From assembly GCF_004570845.1 (NCBI RefSeq), contig NZ_SPQZ01000003.1, positions 496,001 through 560,000 on the forward strand: a DNA stretch of 64,000 nucleotides, read 5' to 3'. This stretch comes from Orlajensenia leifsoniae (GTDB lineage Bacteria > Actinomycetota > Actinomycetes > Actinomycetales > Microbacteriaceae). Both the position numbers and the translations under genes were made by a program. The notes below the pieces were generated by a model. It made no database searches and had not been told where the DNA came from. It worked only from the letters and a program-made list of their open reading frames with translations. This document shows positions 29,560 to 38,284 of this stretch, piece by piece (position 1 is the stretch's first letter; each line of letters begins with the position of its first letter).

Positions 29560-30186
29560 ATGGCCGACGATCGGGACAACGAGAACACGGCTCCTGAGCC
29601 TGGGAACGACGGCCCCGAGCAGCCGCAGACCGACGGGGCGTCCGCACAGGACGCCCCCGAGGCCGGGCTGTCGGATGTGAATGTCGAGGACGGCTTCGAG
29701 GGCCCCGACGTCGAGACCAGCCTGTCGGATGCCGACCTGAGCTTCCTCTCGGGTCAGTCCTCCGCCGAGGAACTCGCGGAGCAGCACCTCACCGACCTCA
29801 AGCGGGTCACCGCCGAGTACGCGAACTACCGCAAGCGCACCGACGCGAACCGCGAGGTCGAGCGCGAGCGCTCGATGGGCGAGGTCGTCAAGATCCTGCT
29901 TCCGGTGCTCGACGACCTCGACCGTGCCGAGAAGCACGGGGACCTCGAGGGTGAGACGCCGTTCTCGACCATCGCGTCGAAGCTGCGCGCATCCGTCGAG
30001 CGACTCGGACTCACGCCGTTCGGAACCGTGGGCGACCTGTTCGATCCGAACATCCACGAGGCGATCTTCCAGCAGCCGAGCGACGAGGTGGAGACCGACA
30101 CCGTCGCCGACGTCGTCGAGACCGGCTACTACCTGGGTTCATCCATGCTTCGCGCGGCCAAGGTCGTCGTGAAGGTTCCGGCCTAG
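29560..30186 (+). CDS. grpE: Nucleotide exchange factor GrpE
   Basis: A 208-residue GrpE. A long acidic, disordered N-terminus (about 1-75) precedes the coiled-coil (LTDLKRVTAEYANYRKRTDANREVERERSMGEVVKILLPVLDDLDRA) and the C-terminal beta domain with GLTPFGTVGDLFDPNIHEAIF. It promotes ADP release from DnaK. Starts 2 nt after the dnaK stop. Confidence 0.97.
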   Translation: MADDRDNENTAPEPGNDGPEQPQTDGASAQDAPEAGLSDVNVEDGFEGPDVETSLSDADLSFLSGQSSAEELAEQHLTDLKRVTAEYANYRKRTDANREVERERSMGEVVKILLPVLDDLDRAEKHGDLEGETPFSTIASKLRASVERLGLTPFGTVGDLFDPNIHEAIFQQPSDEVETDTVADVVETGYYLGSSMLRAAKVVVKVPA

Positions 30187-30212
30187 GCCCAGAGCCCTCA
30201 GAAGGGAGCCAG

Positions 30213-31199
30213 ATGGCCAGCCAGGACTGGTTCGACAAGGACTTCTACAAGGTTCTCGGCGTCTCGAAGGATGTGACGCAGGCCGACCTGAAGAAGACCT
30301 ACCGCAAGCTCGCCCGCAAGTACCACCCCGATTCCAACCCGGGGAACGCTGCGGCCGAGGCGAAGTTCAAGGAGATCAGCGAGGCCAACTCGGTGCTCTC
30401 CGACCCCGAGCAGCGCAAGGAGTACGACGCCGTGCGCGCCATGGGCGGCGGTGCTCGCTTCACGGCGGGCGGCGCCGGTGGCCAGGGCGGCTTCGAGGAC
30501 GTCTTCGGCGGCATGTTCGGCGGTGGAGCGCGCGGTCAGCAGTCCAGCCAGCAGACGCAGTTCGACGATCTGCTCGGTGGCATGTTCGGCGGTCAGGGCG
30601 GGCGGTTCGGGCAGTCGAGCGGCGGCTATCGCGGCTTCGGCGGTCCGACTCCCGGGCGCGATGTCTCGGCATCGACGACGCTCGACTTCCAGACCGCTGT
30701 GACCGGCGAGACCATCACGCTGCAGACCTCGGCCGGACGCGAGATCAAGGTGAAGATCCCGGCCGGGGTCTCCGACGGTCAGAAGATCCGGTTGCGCGGC
30801 AAGGGCGAGCCATCGCCCGACGGCGGAACCGCCGGTGATCTCATCCTCACGGTGGCTGTGCGCAAGCATCCCGTCTTCGAGCGTGACGGCCTCAACCTGC
30901 GCGTGACAGTGCCGGTGACCTTCGTGGAGGCCGCCCTCGGCGCCACCATCGAGGTGCCGACGCTCACGGGCGAGACCGTGAAGCTGCGCGTGACCCCGGG
31001 TACCCCCGGCGGCCGCGTGCTGCGGGTCAAGGGCCGCGGCGTCTCCACGACGAAGGGCACGGGCGACCTGCTCGCCGTCGTGCAGATCGCCGTGCCGTCG
31101 CACCTCTCGAAGGAGGCGCAGGAGGCCGTCGAGGCTCTCGCTGCTGCCCTCCCCGACGAGAACCCCCGCGACGAGCTGCTGGCGCGAGCCCGCGGTTGA
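30213..31199 (+). CDS. dnaJ: DnaJ-class co-chaperone without zinc finger (CbpA-like)
   Basis: A 328-residue J-protein. J domain at about 8-70 with HPD in ARKYHPDSNPGN; then a Gly/Phe-rich stretch (about 85-150); then the C-terminal substrate domains (GRDVSASTTLDFQTAVTGETI to SHLSKEAQEAVEALAAALP). The four CxxCxGxG zinc-binding repeats of classical DnaJ are absent, so this is a type II protein. It stimulates DnaK ATPase. The genome may carry a zinc-finger DnaJ elsewhere, as actinobacteria often have two. Confidence 0.95.
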   Translation: MASQDWFDKDFYKVLGVSKDVTQADLKKTYRKLARKYHPDSNPGNAAAEAKFKEISEANSVLSDPEQRKEYDAVRAMGGGARFTAGGAGGQGGFEDVFGGMFGGGARGQQSSQQTQFDDLLGGMFGGQGGRFGQSSGGYRGFGGPTPGRDVSASTTLDFQTAVTGETITLQTSAGREIKVKIPAGVSDGQKIRLRGKGEPSPDGGTAGDLILTVAVRKHPVFERDGLNLRVTVPVTFVEAALGATIEVPTLTGETVKLRVTPGTPGGRVLRVKGRGVSTTKGTGDLLAVVQIAVPSHLSKEAQEAVEALAAALPDENPRDELLARARG

Positions 31200-31218
31200 C
31201 GAACGATGGGGTCTGCGG

Positions 31219-31638
31219 ATGAATGAGCACAGCGCCATCTTCGGCATCTCGGTCGCGGCCGAGCTCGCCGGCATGCATCCGCAGACCCTGCGCCAATACG
31301 ACAGGCTCGGTCTGGTCTCTCCGTCGCGCACCTCGGGCAAGTCGCGCCGCTACTCGATGCACGACGTCGTGCAGCTGCGCGAGGTCGCCCGGCTGAGCGC
31401 CGAGGGCGTGAGCCTCGAGGGCATCCGGCGCGTGCTCGACCTGGAGAACCAGGTCGTCACCCTCAGCAAGCGCGTGCACGAACTCGAGGCCGCGCTCGCC
31501 GACGAACTGCTGCAGCGTCCGGGCCGCCGGGTGTTCGCGGCAGGGTCCGAGGGCGACGTCATCTCGCTGAAGGCGGGCACCCGCGTGCGTCGCTCGACCC
31601 AGGTCGTGGTCTGGCGGCCGCTGGAGCAGGGCAAGTAA
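31219..31638 (+). CDS. hspR: Heat-shock repressor HspR (MerR family)
   Basis: A 139-residue MerR-type regulator. The HTH runs IFGISVAAELAGMHPQTLRQYDRLGLVSPSRTSGKSRRYS, followed by a helical dimerisation part EGIRRVLDLENQVVTLSKRVHELEAALADEL. Sequence and position as the fourth gene of the dnaK operon identify HspR. It binds HAIR sites such as those at 27518, 27582 and 38245, giving a feedback loop in which DnaK acts as co-repressor in known systems. Confidence 0.97.
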   Translation: MNEHSAIFGISVAAELAGMHPQTLRQYDRLGLVSPSRTSGKSRRYSMHDVVQLREVARLSAEGVSLEGIRRVLDLENQVVTLSKRVHELEAALADELLQRPGRRVFAAGSEGDVISLKAGTRVRRSTQVVVWRPLEQGK

Positions 31639-31655
31639 GCACGCTCTCTGCCCCG

Positions 31656-31764
31656 CTGATCGAGTAGCCCGCGAGCGAAGCGAGCAGGCGTATCGAGATC
31701 ACTCTGCGAATCCCGATGTGGTCTCGATACGCGTCCTCGCTGCGCTCGGTCACTACTCGACCAG
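31656..31764. repeat. Large palindrome, TCGAGTAGC/GTATCGAGA family, copy 1
   Basis: Two roughly 47-bp arms (31656-31702 and 31718-31764) pair imperfectly: each carries a TCGAGTA-type end and a GCGTATCGAGA-type end, joined by a short palindromic middle (GCGAGCGAAGCGAGC in the left arm). It lies between hspR and the methyltransferase gene. A shorter relative is at 43403-43440. Confidence 0.75.
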
Positions 31765-31774
31765 CAGTGGGAAC

Positions 31775-31780
31775 TACCCT
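31775..31780 (+). promoter_or_regulatory. -10 box for leaderless methyltransferase transcript
   Basis: TACCCT, 6 nt, then ATG at 31787; no SD sequence. Confidence 0.5.
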
Positions 31781-31786
31781 TGGCAC

Positions 31787-32923
31787 ATGTTCGAGTTCGA
31801 GTCCCTCCGCCGGTTCCCCGACGTCGAGGCGCCGAACCTGTTCGCCTCCGACGCGGCCGACAGGCTGATCATCGACGAGGCCGGCCCCGCGCTGCTCGAT
31901 GCGGCACCGGCATCCGTCGTCGTCATCGGCGATGACTACGGAGCTCTCACCCTCGGTGCTGCTGCGCTCTACGAGGTGACCGGCATCCGCACCCACCAGG
32001 ACGATCTCTCGGGTGAACTGGCGCTGGCCAACAACGCCGCTGCCACCGACCTCGCCGACGTCTACACCTCCCACGCGCTCGACGAGAAGCTGCTGAGCGG
32101 CGCCTCGATCGTGCTGCTGCGCCTCCCGCGCGGCCTCGACGCGCTCGACGAGATCGCCGAGGCCATCGCGCGCTTCGCCGCCCCCGACGTACGAGTGGTC
32201 GCCGGGGGCCGCCTCAAGCACATGACCCCGGCGCAGAACGAGGTGCTGCTGCGCCACTTCGGCCGTGTCGACGTGAGCCTGGCCCGCCAGAAGTCGCGGG
32301 TCCTGCTCGCCACCGAGCCGCGCCAGCGTGCCGCCGATGGAGCCCCCGCCACCCCCAGCTGGCCGCGCCGCAGTCACGACGACGCCCTCGACCTGGAGAT
32401 CGTGGCTCACGCGGCCGCCTTCGCCGGGGCATCCGTCGACATGGGGGCACGGATGCTGCTGGGCCATCTGGGTCAGGCCGCTCCGGATGCCGCGAGGGTG
32501 ATCGACCTCGGATGCGGCACCGGTGTGCTGGGCACGGTGCTGGCGCTCCGCCGCCCCGACCTCCGCGTGCTCGCCACCGACCAGTCCTCGGCCGCCGTGG
32601 CGTCGGCCCGCGAGACGGCCGTGGCCAACGGCGTGGGCGACCGTGTGACCGTGGTGCGCGACGACGGGCTGAGCAGACAGGGTGATGCAAGCGCCGAGTT
32701 CATCGTGCTCAACCCGCCGTTCCACATCGGGGCGACCGTGCACACGGGCCTGGCGCACAAGCTGTTCGCCGACGCCGGTCGCGTGCTGGCGCCGGGCGGC
32801 GAACTCTGGACGGTCTGGAACACCCACCTCGGGTATCGCTCCGCGCTCACCAGGCTGGTCGGCCCGACGCGTCAGGTGGCGCGCAACGACAAGTTCACCG
32901 TGACGGTGTCGACGCGCCTGTAG
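31787..32923 (+). CDS. RsmC/RlmG-like class I methyltransferase
   Basis: A 378-residue protein with two related halves, as in RsmC/RlmG. The N-terminal half (to about 190) is a degenerate methyltransferase fold. The C-terminal half has the SAM motif VIDLGCGTGVLGTVLAL and the catalytic NPPFHIG (motif IV, N-P-P-F), typical of guanine-N2 methyltransferases acting on 16S or 23S rRNA. The start ATG at 31787 has a -10 box 6 nt upstream. The 3' end overlaps the convergent glycosyltransferase gene by 29 bp. Exact rRNA target cannot be read from sequence. Confidence 0.87.
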   Translation: MFEFESLRRFPDVEAPNLFASDAADRLIIDEAGPALLDAAPASVVVIGDDYGALTLGAAALYEVTGIRTHQDDLSGELALANNAAATDLADVYTSHALDEKLLSGASIVLLRLPRGLDALDEIAEAIARFAAPDVRVVAGGRLKHMTPAQNEVLLRHFGRVDVSLARQKSRVLLATEPRQRAADGAPATPSWPRRSHDDALDLEIVAHAAAFAGASVDMGARMLLGHLGQAAPDAARVIDLGCGTGVLGTVLALRRPDLRVLATDQSSAAVASARETAVANGVGDRVTVVRDDGLSRQGDASAEFIVLNPPFHIGATVHTGLAHKLFADAGRVLAPGGELWTVWNTHLGYRSALTRLVGPTRQVARNDKFTVTVSTRL

Positions 32924-34265
32924 CTCCGGTCGCCCGGGCCTCGACGGGCCGACGCACGTGCGGAGCGGCATCCGACAGGCCAGCATCCGTCCCGCCTTCC
33001 CGGCCCAGCCGCCAGAGCTCGCGCACGGTCCAGCCGAGCAGCACGACCAGCAGCAGGTTGCGAGCCCCGAGCACCGACGCCGCCCACGGACTCAGCTCGA
33101 TGAGCTCGAGGTAGAACAGCGGGAACACCAGCGTGGTGGCCGCCGCGATGACCGTGAGCAGGATGGCCGGCACGCGCCAGGCCCGCCCGAGCTGCGCGAT
33201 GCCCACCACCACGATGGGCGCGAGCCACAGCATGTACTGGGGCGATCCGACCTTGTCGAACACGATGAAGGCCGTCGCGAGGGCGAGCGCCCCGGTCAGC
33301 AGCAGGCGAGGGTCGCCGGCTGCCCCGCGGCGCCGCTGGGCCCAGCCGATGAGCACGGCGATCACGGCGACGGCGGCCAGCATCACGCCGGTGCCGTTCT
33401 CCATGATCCAGATGTCGCCCGGCCCGCTCACCTCGCGGGTCTCGAGCGCCCAGTCCTGGTACACCTCTGCGCCGGGAACGTGGGCGATGGCCATCCACAG
33501 CCAGGGAGTCCCGAGCACGGACTCGAGCTGCAGATGACGGCTGCCCTGCGTCGTGAGGAAGCTCGTCACGTGCCAGAGGCCGCCCGCCGCGACCGCCACG
33601 CCGACGATGGCGAGCGAGGTGAGACAGGCCCAGATCGCGATGACCCTCCGCCGCCCGGAGGAGATGACGGCGGCGAGCAGCACGGCCGCCGGCCACACCT
33701 TGATCCACGCGGCCGCGGCGAGCAGTGCCGCTGCGAGGCGCGGGCGGGTGCCCAGCAGCACCAGCGCGACGATCACCATCGGACCGGTGAAGCCCTCGAG
33801 CCGCAGCAGCGCCACGGGGCTGAGCAGGAGCAGGATGCCGAGCCACCACCAGGCGGCCGGGTAGGCGCTGCGCCGCCTGCCGGCATCCGTCAGCACCCAC
33901 AGGGAGACGCCGTTGGCCGCGGTGAGCAGCAGGAACCAGACGAGCTGATATGCGCCGGCGCCGAAGATCGCCGGCAGCACGACCGGCAGGAGCGCGCCGA
34001 CGGGGTAGACCCAGTCGCTGTCGATGCCTACCCAGACCCCGTGATCCATCACGTGCATCGCCCACTGGCGGTAGAGCGGCAGGTCGCCGGCGACGCCACC
34101 GGCCAGCATGAGCGGCAGCAGCCAGGCGAGGAACGCGAGGTGCAGTGCCACGAACGCGATCACCAAGGCGCGGCGGGAACGCAGCAGGCGTCGGGCGAGC
34201 ATCCGCCACCGGATGCCGCGAGCCGACCTGAGCAGGCCGGTGGGGCGCAGGGCTGTGGCTGGCAC
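32895..34265 (-). CDS. GT87-type membrane glycosyltransferase
   Basis: A 456-residue polytopic protein with about 10-12 hydrophobic segments. The first periplasmic loop has an acidic residue in AGGVAGDLPLYRQWA, the GT-C catalytic position. Segments like WLGILLLLSPVALLRLEGFTGPMVIVALVLLGTRPRLAAALLAAAAWIKVWPA match the GT87/DUF2029 family, which uses polyprenyl-phosphate mannose or similar donors in envelope glycan synthesis. It starts with GTG; a -10 box lies 6 nt upstream. Overlaps the methyltransferase gene tail to tail. Confidence 0.85.
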   Translation of the reverse strand: MPATALRPTGLLRSARGIRWRMLARRLLRSRRALVIAFVALHLAFLAWLLPLMLAGGVAGDLPLYRQWAMHVMDHGVWVGIDSDWVYPVGALLPVVLPAIFGAGAYQLVWFLLLTAANGVSLWVLTDAGRRRSAYPAAWWWLGILLLLSPVALLRLEGFTGPMVIVALVLLGTRPRLAAALLAAAAWIKVWPAAVLLAAVISSGRRRVIAIWACLTSLAIVGVAVAAGGLWHVTSFLTTQGSRHLQLESVLGTPWLWMAIAHVPGAEVYQDWALETREVSGPGDIWIMENGTGVMLAAVAVIAVLIGWAQRRRGAAGDPRLLLTGALALATAFIVFDKVGSPQYMLWLAPIVVVGIAQLGRAWRVPAILLTVIAAATTLVFPLFYLELIELSPWAASVLGARNLLLVVLLGWTVRELWRLGREGGTDAGLSDAAPHVRRPVEARATGATGASTPSR

Positions 34266-34271
34266 CCGTGC

Positions 34272-34277
34272 ACGCTA
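34272..34277 (-). promoter_or_regulatory. -10 box for leaderless GT87 transcript
   Basis: Minus-strand TAGCGT, 6 nt, then GTG at 34265; no SD. Confidence 0.5.
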
Positions 34278-34373
34278 CGACCGCACTCTGGATCCCGGGT
34301 GGGCGTTTCCTTGGGGTCGGCTATGACGGGTGACCGGATGCGGTGCCTCGCCGTTCGTGGGACGCTTGACGGG

Positions 34374-34670
34374 ATGCCCGACACACTGGAACAGATGGAC
34401 ACCCGCCTCGAGGGGCAGCTGCGCGATGCCCTCGCGACGCCGTGGGTGACGATCGTCTGGAACGACCCGGTCAACCTGATGAACTACGTCGCCTTCGTGT
34501 TCCGCAGTTACTTCGGGTACTCGGCCGCCGAGGCCGATCGCCTCATGCTGCTGGTGCACAACGAGGGCCGCGCCACTGTGGCCAGCGGCAACCGCGAGCA
34601 GATGGAGCGGCACGTCGCGGCGATGCACGGCTACGGGCTGCAGGCATCCGTCGCCAGGGAAGACGCATGA
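34374..34670 (+). CDS. clpS: ATP-dependent Clp protease adaptor ClpS
   Basis: A 98-residue ClpS. The core VTIVWNDPVNLMNYVAFVFRSYFGYSAAEADRLMLLVHNEG matches the family; the Asn-Asp pair and hydrophobic pocket residues bind N-end-rule substrates and deliver them to ClpC or ClpA. I chose the ATG at 34374; the upstream open frame lies antisense to the GT87 gene. It overlaps the DUF2017 gene by 4 nt (ATGA), a pairing common in actinobacteria. Confidence 0.94.
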   Translation: MPDTLEQMDTRLEGQLRDALATPWVTIVWNDPVNLMNYVAFVFRSYFGYSAAEADRLMLLVHNEGRATVASGNREQMERHVAAMHGYGLQASVAREDA

Positions 34671-35200
34671 CGAGCGTGCAGCTGACGGATGCCGGCCGCA
34701 TCCGCATCGACTTCGAGCCCGACGAGGCCACCATGCTGGCCGATCTCGCGGGGCAGATCGCCGACCTGATCACGGATGCCCCGCACGACAGCGCCTTCAC
34801 GCGCCTGTTCCCGCCGGCCTACCGCGACGACTCGGCTGCGGCGGCCGAGTTCGAGCGCTTCGAGCGCGCCGGCCTCGCCGAGGGCAAGGTGAACGCCGCG
34901 CGGACTGTGCATGCTGCGGCATCCGTCGGCGAACTCGACCCCGGCGAGATCGTCGAGGTCGAACTCGACGACGACGACGTCTGGCCCTGGCTCACCCACC
35001 TCACCGACGTGCGCAGCGTGCTGGCCGACAGGCTCGGCATCGAGGACGACGACAGCGAGATCCAGCCCGATGACGAGCTGCTCACGCTGCTGCCCCTCTA
35101 CGACTGGCTCGGCTGGCTGCAGGGCGCCATCATCGCCGCCCTGGAGTCGCTCGAGGTCGGCGAGGGCGCCGTGACCGGCGAGGGTGGCGAGGCCGACTAG
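34667..35200 (+). CDS. DUF2017 family protein
   Basis: A 177-residue soluble protein, acidic, with no membrane segments. Family features are [45 protein letters not shown] and [16 protein letters not shown]. It always seems to follow clpS in actinobacteria, and the 4-nt overlap here suggests a link to Clp-mediated proteolysis; its activity is unknown. Its stop shares the tetranucleotide CTAG (35197-35200) with the stop of the opposite gene. Confidence 0.9.
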   Translation: MTSVQLTDAGRIRIDFEPDEATMLADLAGQIADLITDAPHDSAFTRLFPPAYRDDSAAAAEFERFERAGLAEGKVNAARTVHAAASVGELDPGEIVEVELDDDDVWPWLTHLTDVRSVLADRLGIEDDDSEIQPDDELLTLLPLYDWLGWLQGAIIAALESLEVGEGAVTGEGGEAD

Positions 35201-35637
35201 CCCTCGCGGCGCGTCAGCACGAAGACCGGGATGACCCTGTCGGTCTTGGTCTGGTAGTTCGCGTAGTCGGGCCAGGCAGCCACCGAACGTTCCCACCACG
35301 CCGCGTACTCGTCGCCCGTGACCTCGCGGGCGTCGTAGTCGTGCTTCTCGGCGCCGTCCTGCAGTTCGACGTGCGGGTCGGCCTTGAGGTTGAAGTACCA
35401 GACCGGGTGCTTCGGGGCGCCACCGAGCGAGGCCACGACGGCGTACTCTCCGTCGTGCTCGACGTGCATGAGCGGGGTCTTGCGCAGCTTGCCCGACTTG
35501 GCTCCGCGGCTCGTGAGCACGATGATCGGCTTGCCGCGCATCGTGTTGTCCTTCGCGCCGTTCGAGGCCTCGAAGCCCTCGACCTGCTTGCGCGCGAAGT
35601 CGGCGCTTCCGTGTTCGTATTCGCCCTCGAGCGGCAT
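35197..35637 (-). CDS. Deazaflavin (F420)-dependent nitroreductase-like protein (Ddn family)
   Basis: A 146-residue protein of the Ddn/FDOR-A group: [60 protein letters not shown] is the core, with [13 protein letters not shown] for F420 phosphate contact. These split-barrel enzymes use F420H2 to reduce quinones or other oxidants. Whether this organism makes F420 is not shown in the window. Converges with DUF2017 at a shared CTAG. Confidence 0.9.
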   Translation of the reverse strand: MPLEGEYEHGSADFARKQVEGFEASNGAKDNTMRGKPIIVLTSRGAKSGKLRKTPLMHVEHDGEYAVVASLGGAPKHPVWYFNLKADPHVELQDGAEKHDYDAREVTGDEYAAWWERSVAAWPDYANYQTKTDRVIPVFVLTRREG

Positions 35638-35760
35638 CCGTCGTCCCCTGTCCGTTGTGTGAGTGCTTCACATCCACCCTGCCACGTCGTGGCGGAGCAT
35701 CCGTGCCGCCAGTACTGTCGAGACTGGTCGCGGACGCGCACCGAGCATCGAAGGGGAACC

Positions 35761-37410
35761 ATGCAGAAGCCGCTCGTGGGTCTGAATCGCGGCAACATCG
35801 TGCGTGAGCTCACGGCGGGCGTCACCCTGCTGGCCATCGCCATCCCGCTGAACATCGGCTACGCGCAGATCGCGGGGCTGCCGCCGACCGCCGGGCTCTA
35901 CGCGCTGGTGCTTCCGGCCGTCGTCTATGCGCTGACGGTGTCGTCACGCCAGCTGGTCGCGTCTCCGGATGCCGCAGCCGCAGCCCTCGTCGCCTCGTCG
36001 ATCGGCGGACTCGCCGTGGCCGGCAGCGCCGACTACCTCACGCTCGCCTTCGCCCAGGCGATCCTCTGCGGCGTGATGTTCCTCGCCCTCGCCTGGTTCA
36101 AGCTCGGCTTCCTCGCGAACTTCCTGTCGAAGCCGATCCTCGTGGGCTTCGTCGGGGGTCTCGCGCTCGACATCCTGATCAGCCAGATCGCCAAGATGCT
36201 CGGCGTGAAGATCGACTCGGGCGGCGAGTTCGTCGACAAGGTCGTCGACCTCGTGACCGGCCTCGGAACGGTCAACGGATGGTCGGTGCTCATCTCGGTG
36301 GTCGCTCTCGCCGTGCTCATCCTCGGCAAGCGATTCGCCCGTGCCGTGCCGTGGGCGCTCGTCGTGCTGATCGTCGCGACTGTGGCCGTCGTGCTCGCCG
36401 ACCTCGACAGGGCCGGAGTCTCCGTGCTCGGCAGGGTGGAGGCCGGTCCGCCCACGCTCACCTGGCCGGTCATCGATTGGACGATGTGGCTGGCGCTCAT
36501 CCCGTCGGCCATGGCACTCACGCTGGTGACCACAGCCGAGGGGCTTCTGGTCTCACGGTCCTACGGTGAGAAGCGCCACTACGCCACATCCCCGAATCGC
36601 GACCTGTTCGCCTTCGGCCTCGGCAACGTCGCAGCAGGCGCCACCGGCGGCTTCTCCGTGGGCTCGTCGACCTCCCGCACAGCCGCCATGGACCAGGCGG
36701 GGTCCCGCACGCAGCTCCCGTCCCTCGTGATGGCCGCCGGAACCCTCCTCCTGCTGATCTTCGGCACGGCGCTGCTCGCCGACATCCCCTCGCCGGCCAT
36801 CGGCGCCATCGTGGCGTTCGCCGTCGTTCCGCTGCTCGGCATCCGCGAGTTCCGCGCACTCTGGAAGGTCGATCGCTTCGAGTTCGCGATCGGCGCCGTG
36901 TGCTTCCTCGTCACACTCTTCATCGGCTCGATCCCGGGTATTCTCGTGGCCTTCGTGCTGGCCCTCATCAATCTCGCCCAACGGGCGTCGCACCCGGCGA
37001 TCGACGTGCTCGCCTCGGACGACAACTCCACGGACTCGCTTCTCGATCAGGCTCCGACGGGTACCGTGACGGCCCCGGGCGTGATCGTGGTGCGTCTCGC
37101 GGCCCCGCTGTTCTTCGCCAACGGCTCGGTCTTCGCCGACGCCGTCAAGACGGCCGTCTCATCCGCACCCACCGGGACCGTGCGCCACCTCGTGGTCGAC
37201 ATGGAGGCTGTGACGGATGTCGACGTGACGGGCGCCGAGGCCTTCGACGCCCTGTCGGAGTGGCTCGGCGCCCAGCACGTCGAGCTCGCCTTCAGCCGTC
37301 TGCGGCCTGATGCCCGTGCGCGCCTGGTGAAGCTCGGCATCCTGAGGCAGGAGCAGGTCTTCGAGACCAACCGTGCGGCCATCGCCGCCCTCGCCGACCC
37401 CGTGCGCTAG
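35761..37410 (+). CDS. SulP-family anion transporter with STAS domain
   Basis: A 549-residue SulP protein. About 10-12 membrane segments run from residue 15 to 420 (LTAGVTLLAIAIPLNIGYAQIAGLPPTAGLYALVLP is the signature near the start; FSVGSSTSRTAAMDQAGSRTQ is another). The STAS domain follows (about 435-549), with VIVVRLAAPLFFANGSVFADAVKTA and HLVVDMEAVTDVDVTGAEAFDAL. Carries sulfate, bicarbonate or other anions; the substrate cannot be told. ATG follows AAGGGGA. Divergent from the Ddn-like gene. Confidence 0.94.
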   Translation: MQKPLVGLNRGNIVRELTAGVTLLAIAIPLNIGYAQIAGLPPTAGLYALVLPAVVYALTVSSRQLVASPDAAAAALVASSIGGLAVAGSADYLTLAFAQAILCGVMFLALAWFKLGFLANFLSKPILVGFVGGLALDILISQIAKMLGVKIDSGGEFVDKVVDLVTGLGTVNGWSVLISVVALAVLILGKRFARAVPWALVVLIVATVAVVLADLDRAGVSVLGRVEAGPPTLTWPVIDWTMWLALIPSAMALTLVTTAEGLLVSRSYGEKRHYATSPNRDLFAFGLGNVAAGATGGFSVGSSTSRTAAMDQAGSRTQLPSLVMAAGTLLLLIFGTALLADIPSPAIGAIVAFAVVPLLGIREFRALWKVDRFEFAIGAVCFLVTLFIGSIPGILVAFVLALINLAQRASHPAIDVLASDDNSTDSLLDQAPTGTVTAPGVIVVRLAAPLFFANGSVFADAVKTAVSSAPTGTVRHLVVDMEAVTDVDVTGAEAFDALSEWLGAQHVELAFSRLRPDARARLVKLGILRQEQVFETNRAAIAALADPVR

Positions 37411-37469
37411 CGTCGAGCGCACAGGGGTCGGCATCCGCCAGACCCTCGCCATCGATGGAGGAAGTACTC

Positions 37470-38141
37470 ATGGGCAGTGTCATCGGCGACGTCCTCCCGC
37501 TCGCCCTCGGAATCGCGATCAGCCCGATCCCGATCATCGCGGCCATCCTCATGCTGCTCTCGCCGAAGGCGAAGGGCACCAGTATCGGCTTCCTGCTCGG
37601 CTGGGTGCTCGGCATCGTCGTGGCCGTGGTGCTCTTCGAGCTGCTCTCCTCCGTCATCCCCGCCAGCGATCCGGATGCCGCCAAGCCCGTCGCCGGCGTC
37701 ATCAAGCTGCTCCTCGGGCTGGGCCTGCTCTTCCTGGCGTGGCGCCAGTGGCGATCCCGCCCCCGGGGCGGAGCCGAGGCCGCTCTTCCCAAGTGGATGG
37801 CGGCCATCGACACGATGACCACCACGCGCGGATTCATCCTCGGCTTCGTGCTCGCGGCAGTGAATCCCAAGAACCTGCTCATGGCCGTGGGCGCCGGCGT
37901 CACGATCGGCACGGCGGGCCTCGAGATCGGCGAGATCGTCGTCGTCACCCTGATCTTCGTGGTCATCGCCGCGATCACCGTTGCGCTGCCCGTGATCGCC
38001 TACCTGGCCGCATCGTCGAAGATGGCGGCTCCTCTGGAAGCGCTGCGCGCGTGGCTGGTGCAGAACAACGCCACCGTGATGGCCGTGCTGCTGCTCGTGA
38101 TCGGCGTCGTGATGATCGGCAAGGGGATCGGCAGCTTCTAG
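37470..38141 (+). CDS. GAP-family (LysE-superfamily-like) membrane protein
   Basis: A 223-residue membrane protein with six likely helices. The start VLPLALGIAISPIPIIAAILMLLSPKAKGTSIGFLLGWVLG and the segment GFILGFVLAAVNPKNLLMAVGAG are typical of the GAP family, linked to glycopeptidolipid or small-molecule export in mycobacteria. The ATG at 37470 has GGAGGAA upstream; a start 5 codons earlier is less likely. Stands alone between the SulP gene and clpB. Confidence 0.85.
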   Translation: MGSVIGDVLPLALGIAISPIPIIAAILMLLSPKAKGTSIGFLLGWVLGIVVAVVLFELLSSVIPASDPDAAKPVAGVIKLLLGLGLLFLAWRQWRSRPRGGAEAALPKWMAAIDTMTTTRGFILGFVLAAVNPKNLLMAVGAGVTIGTAGLEIGEIVVVTLIFVVIAAITVALPVIAYLAASSKMAAPLEALRAWLVQNNATVMAVLLLVIGVVMIGKGIGSF

Positions 38142-38244
38142 GGCGGCATCCGCTCCCACCGATCCGCTCGACGAACCGGCATCCGAAAGTCCTGATCGAG
38201 GCCTAAATATCTCGCCACTCGTGGAATACTCCGCGGCGCGATAA

Positions 38245-38267
38245 AGTTGATACAAGCAGACTCAACT
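38245..38267. promoter_or_regulatory. HAIR element 3 upstream of clpB
   Basis: AGTTGATA-N7-ACTCAACT, the same spacing as HAIR 1, with two mismatches in the left arm. It ends 17 bp before the clpB ATG. This places clpB in the HspR regulon, as in Streptomyces and mycobacteria. Confidence 0.8.
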
Positions 38268-38284
38268 TACGGATTGGAACTGCC

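Noticed and set aside
32958-34373. Large plus-strand frame upstream of clpS
   Set aside because: It runs antisense to the GT87 gene; only the last 98 codons match a known family (ClpS).
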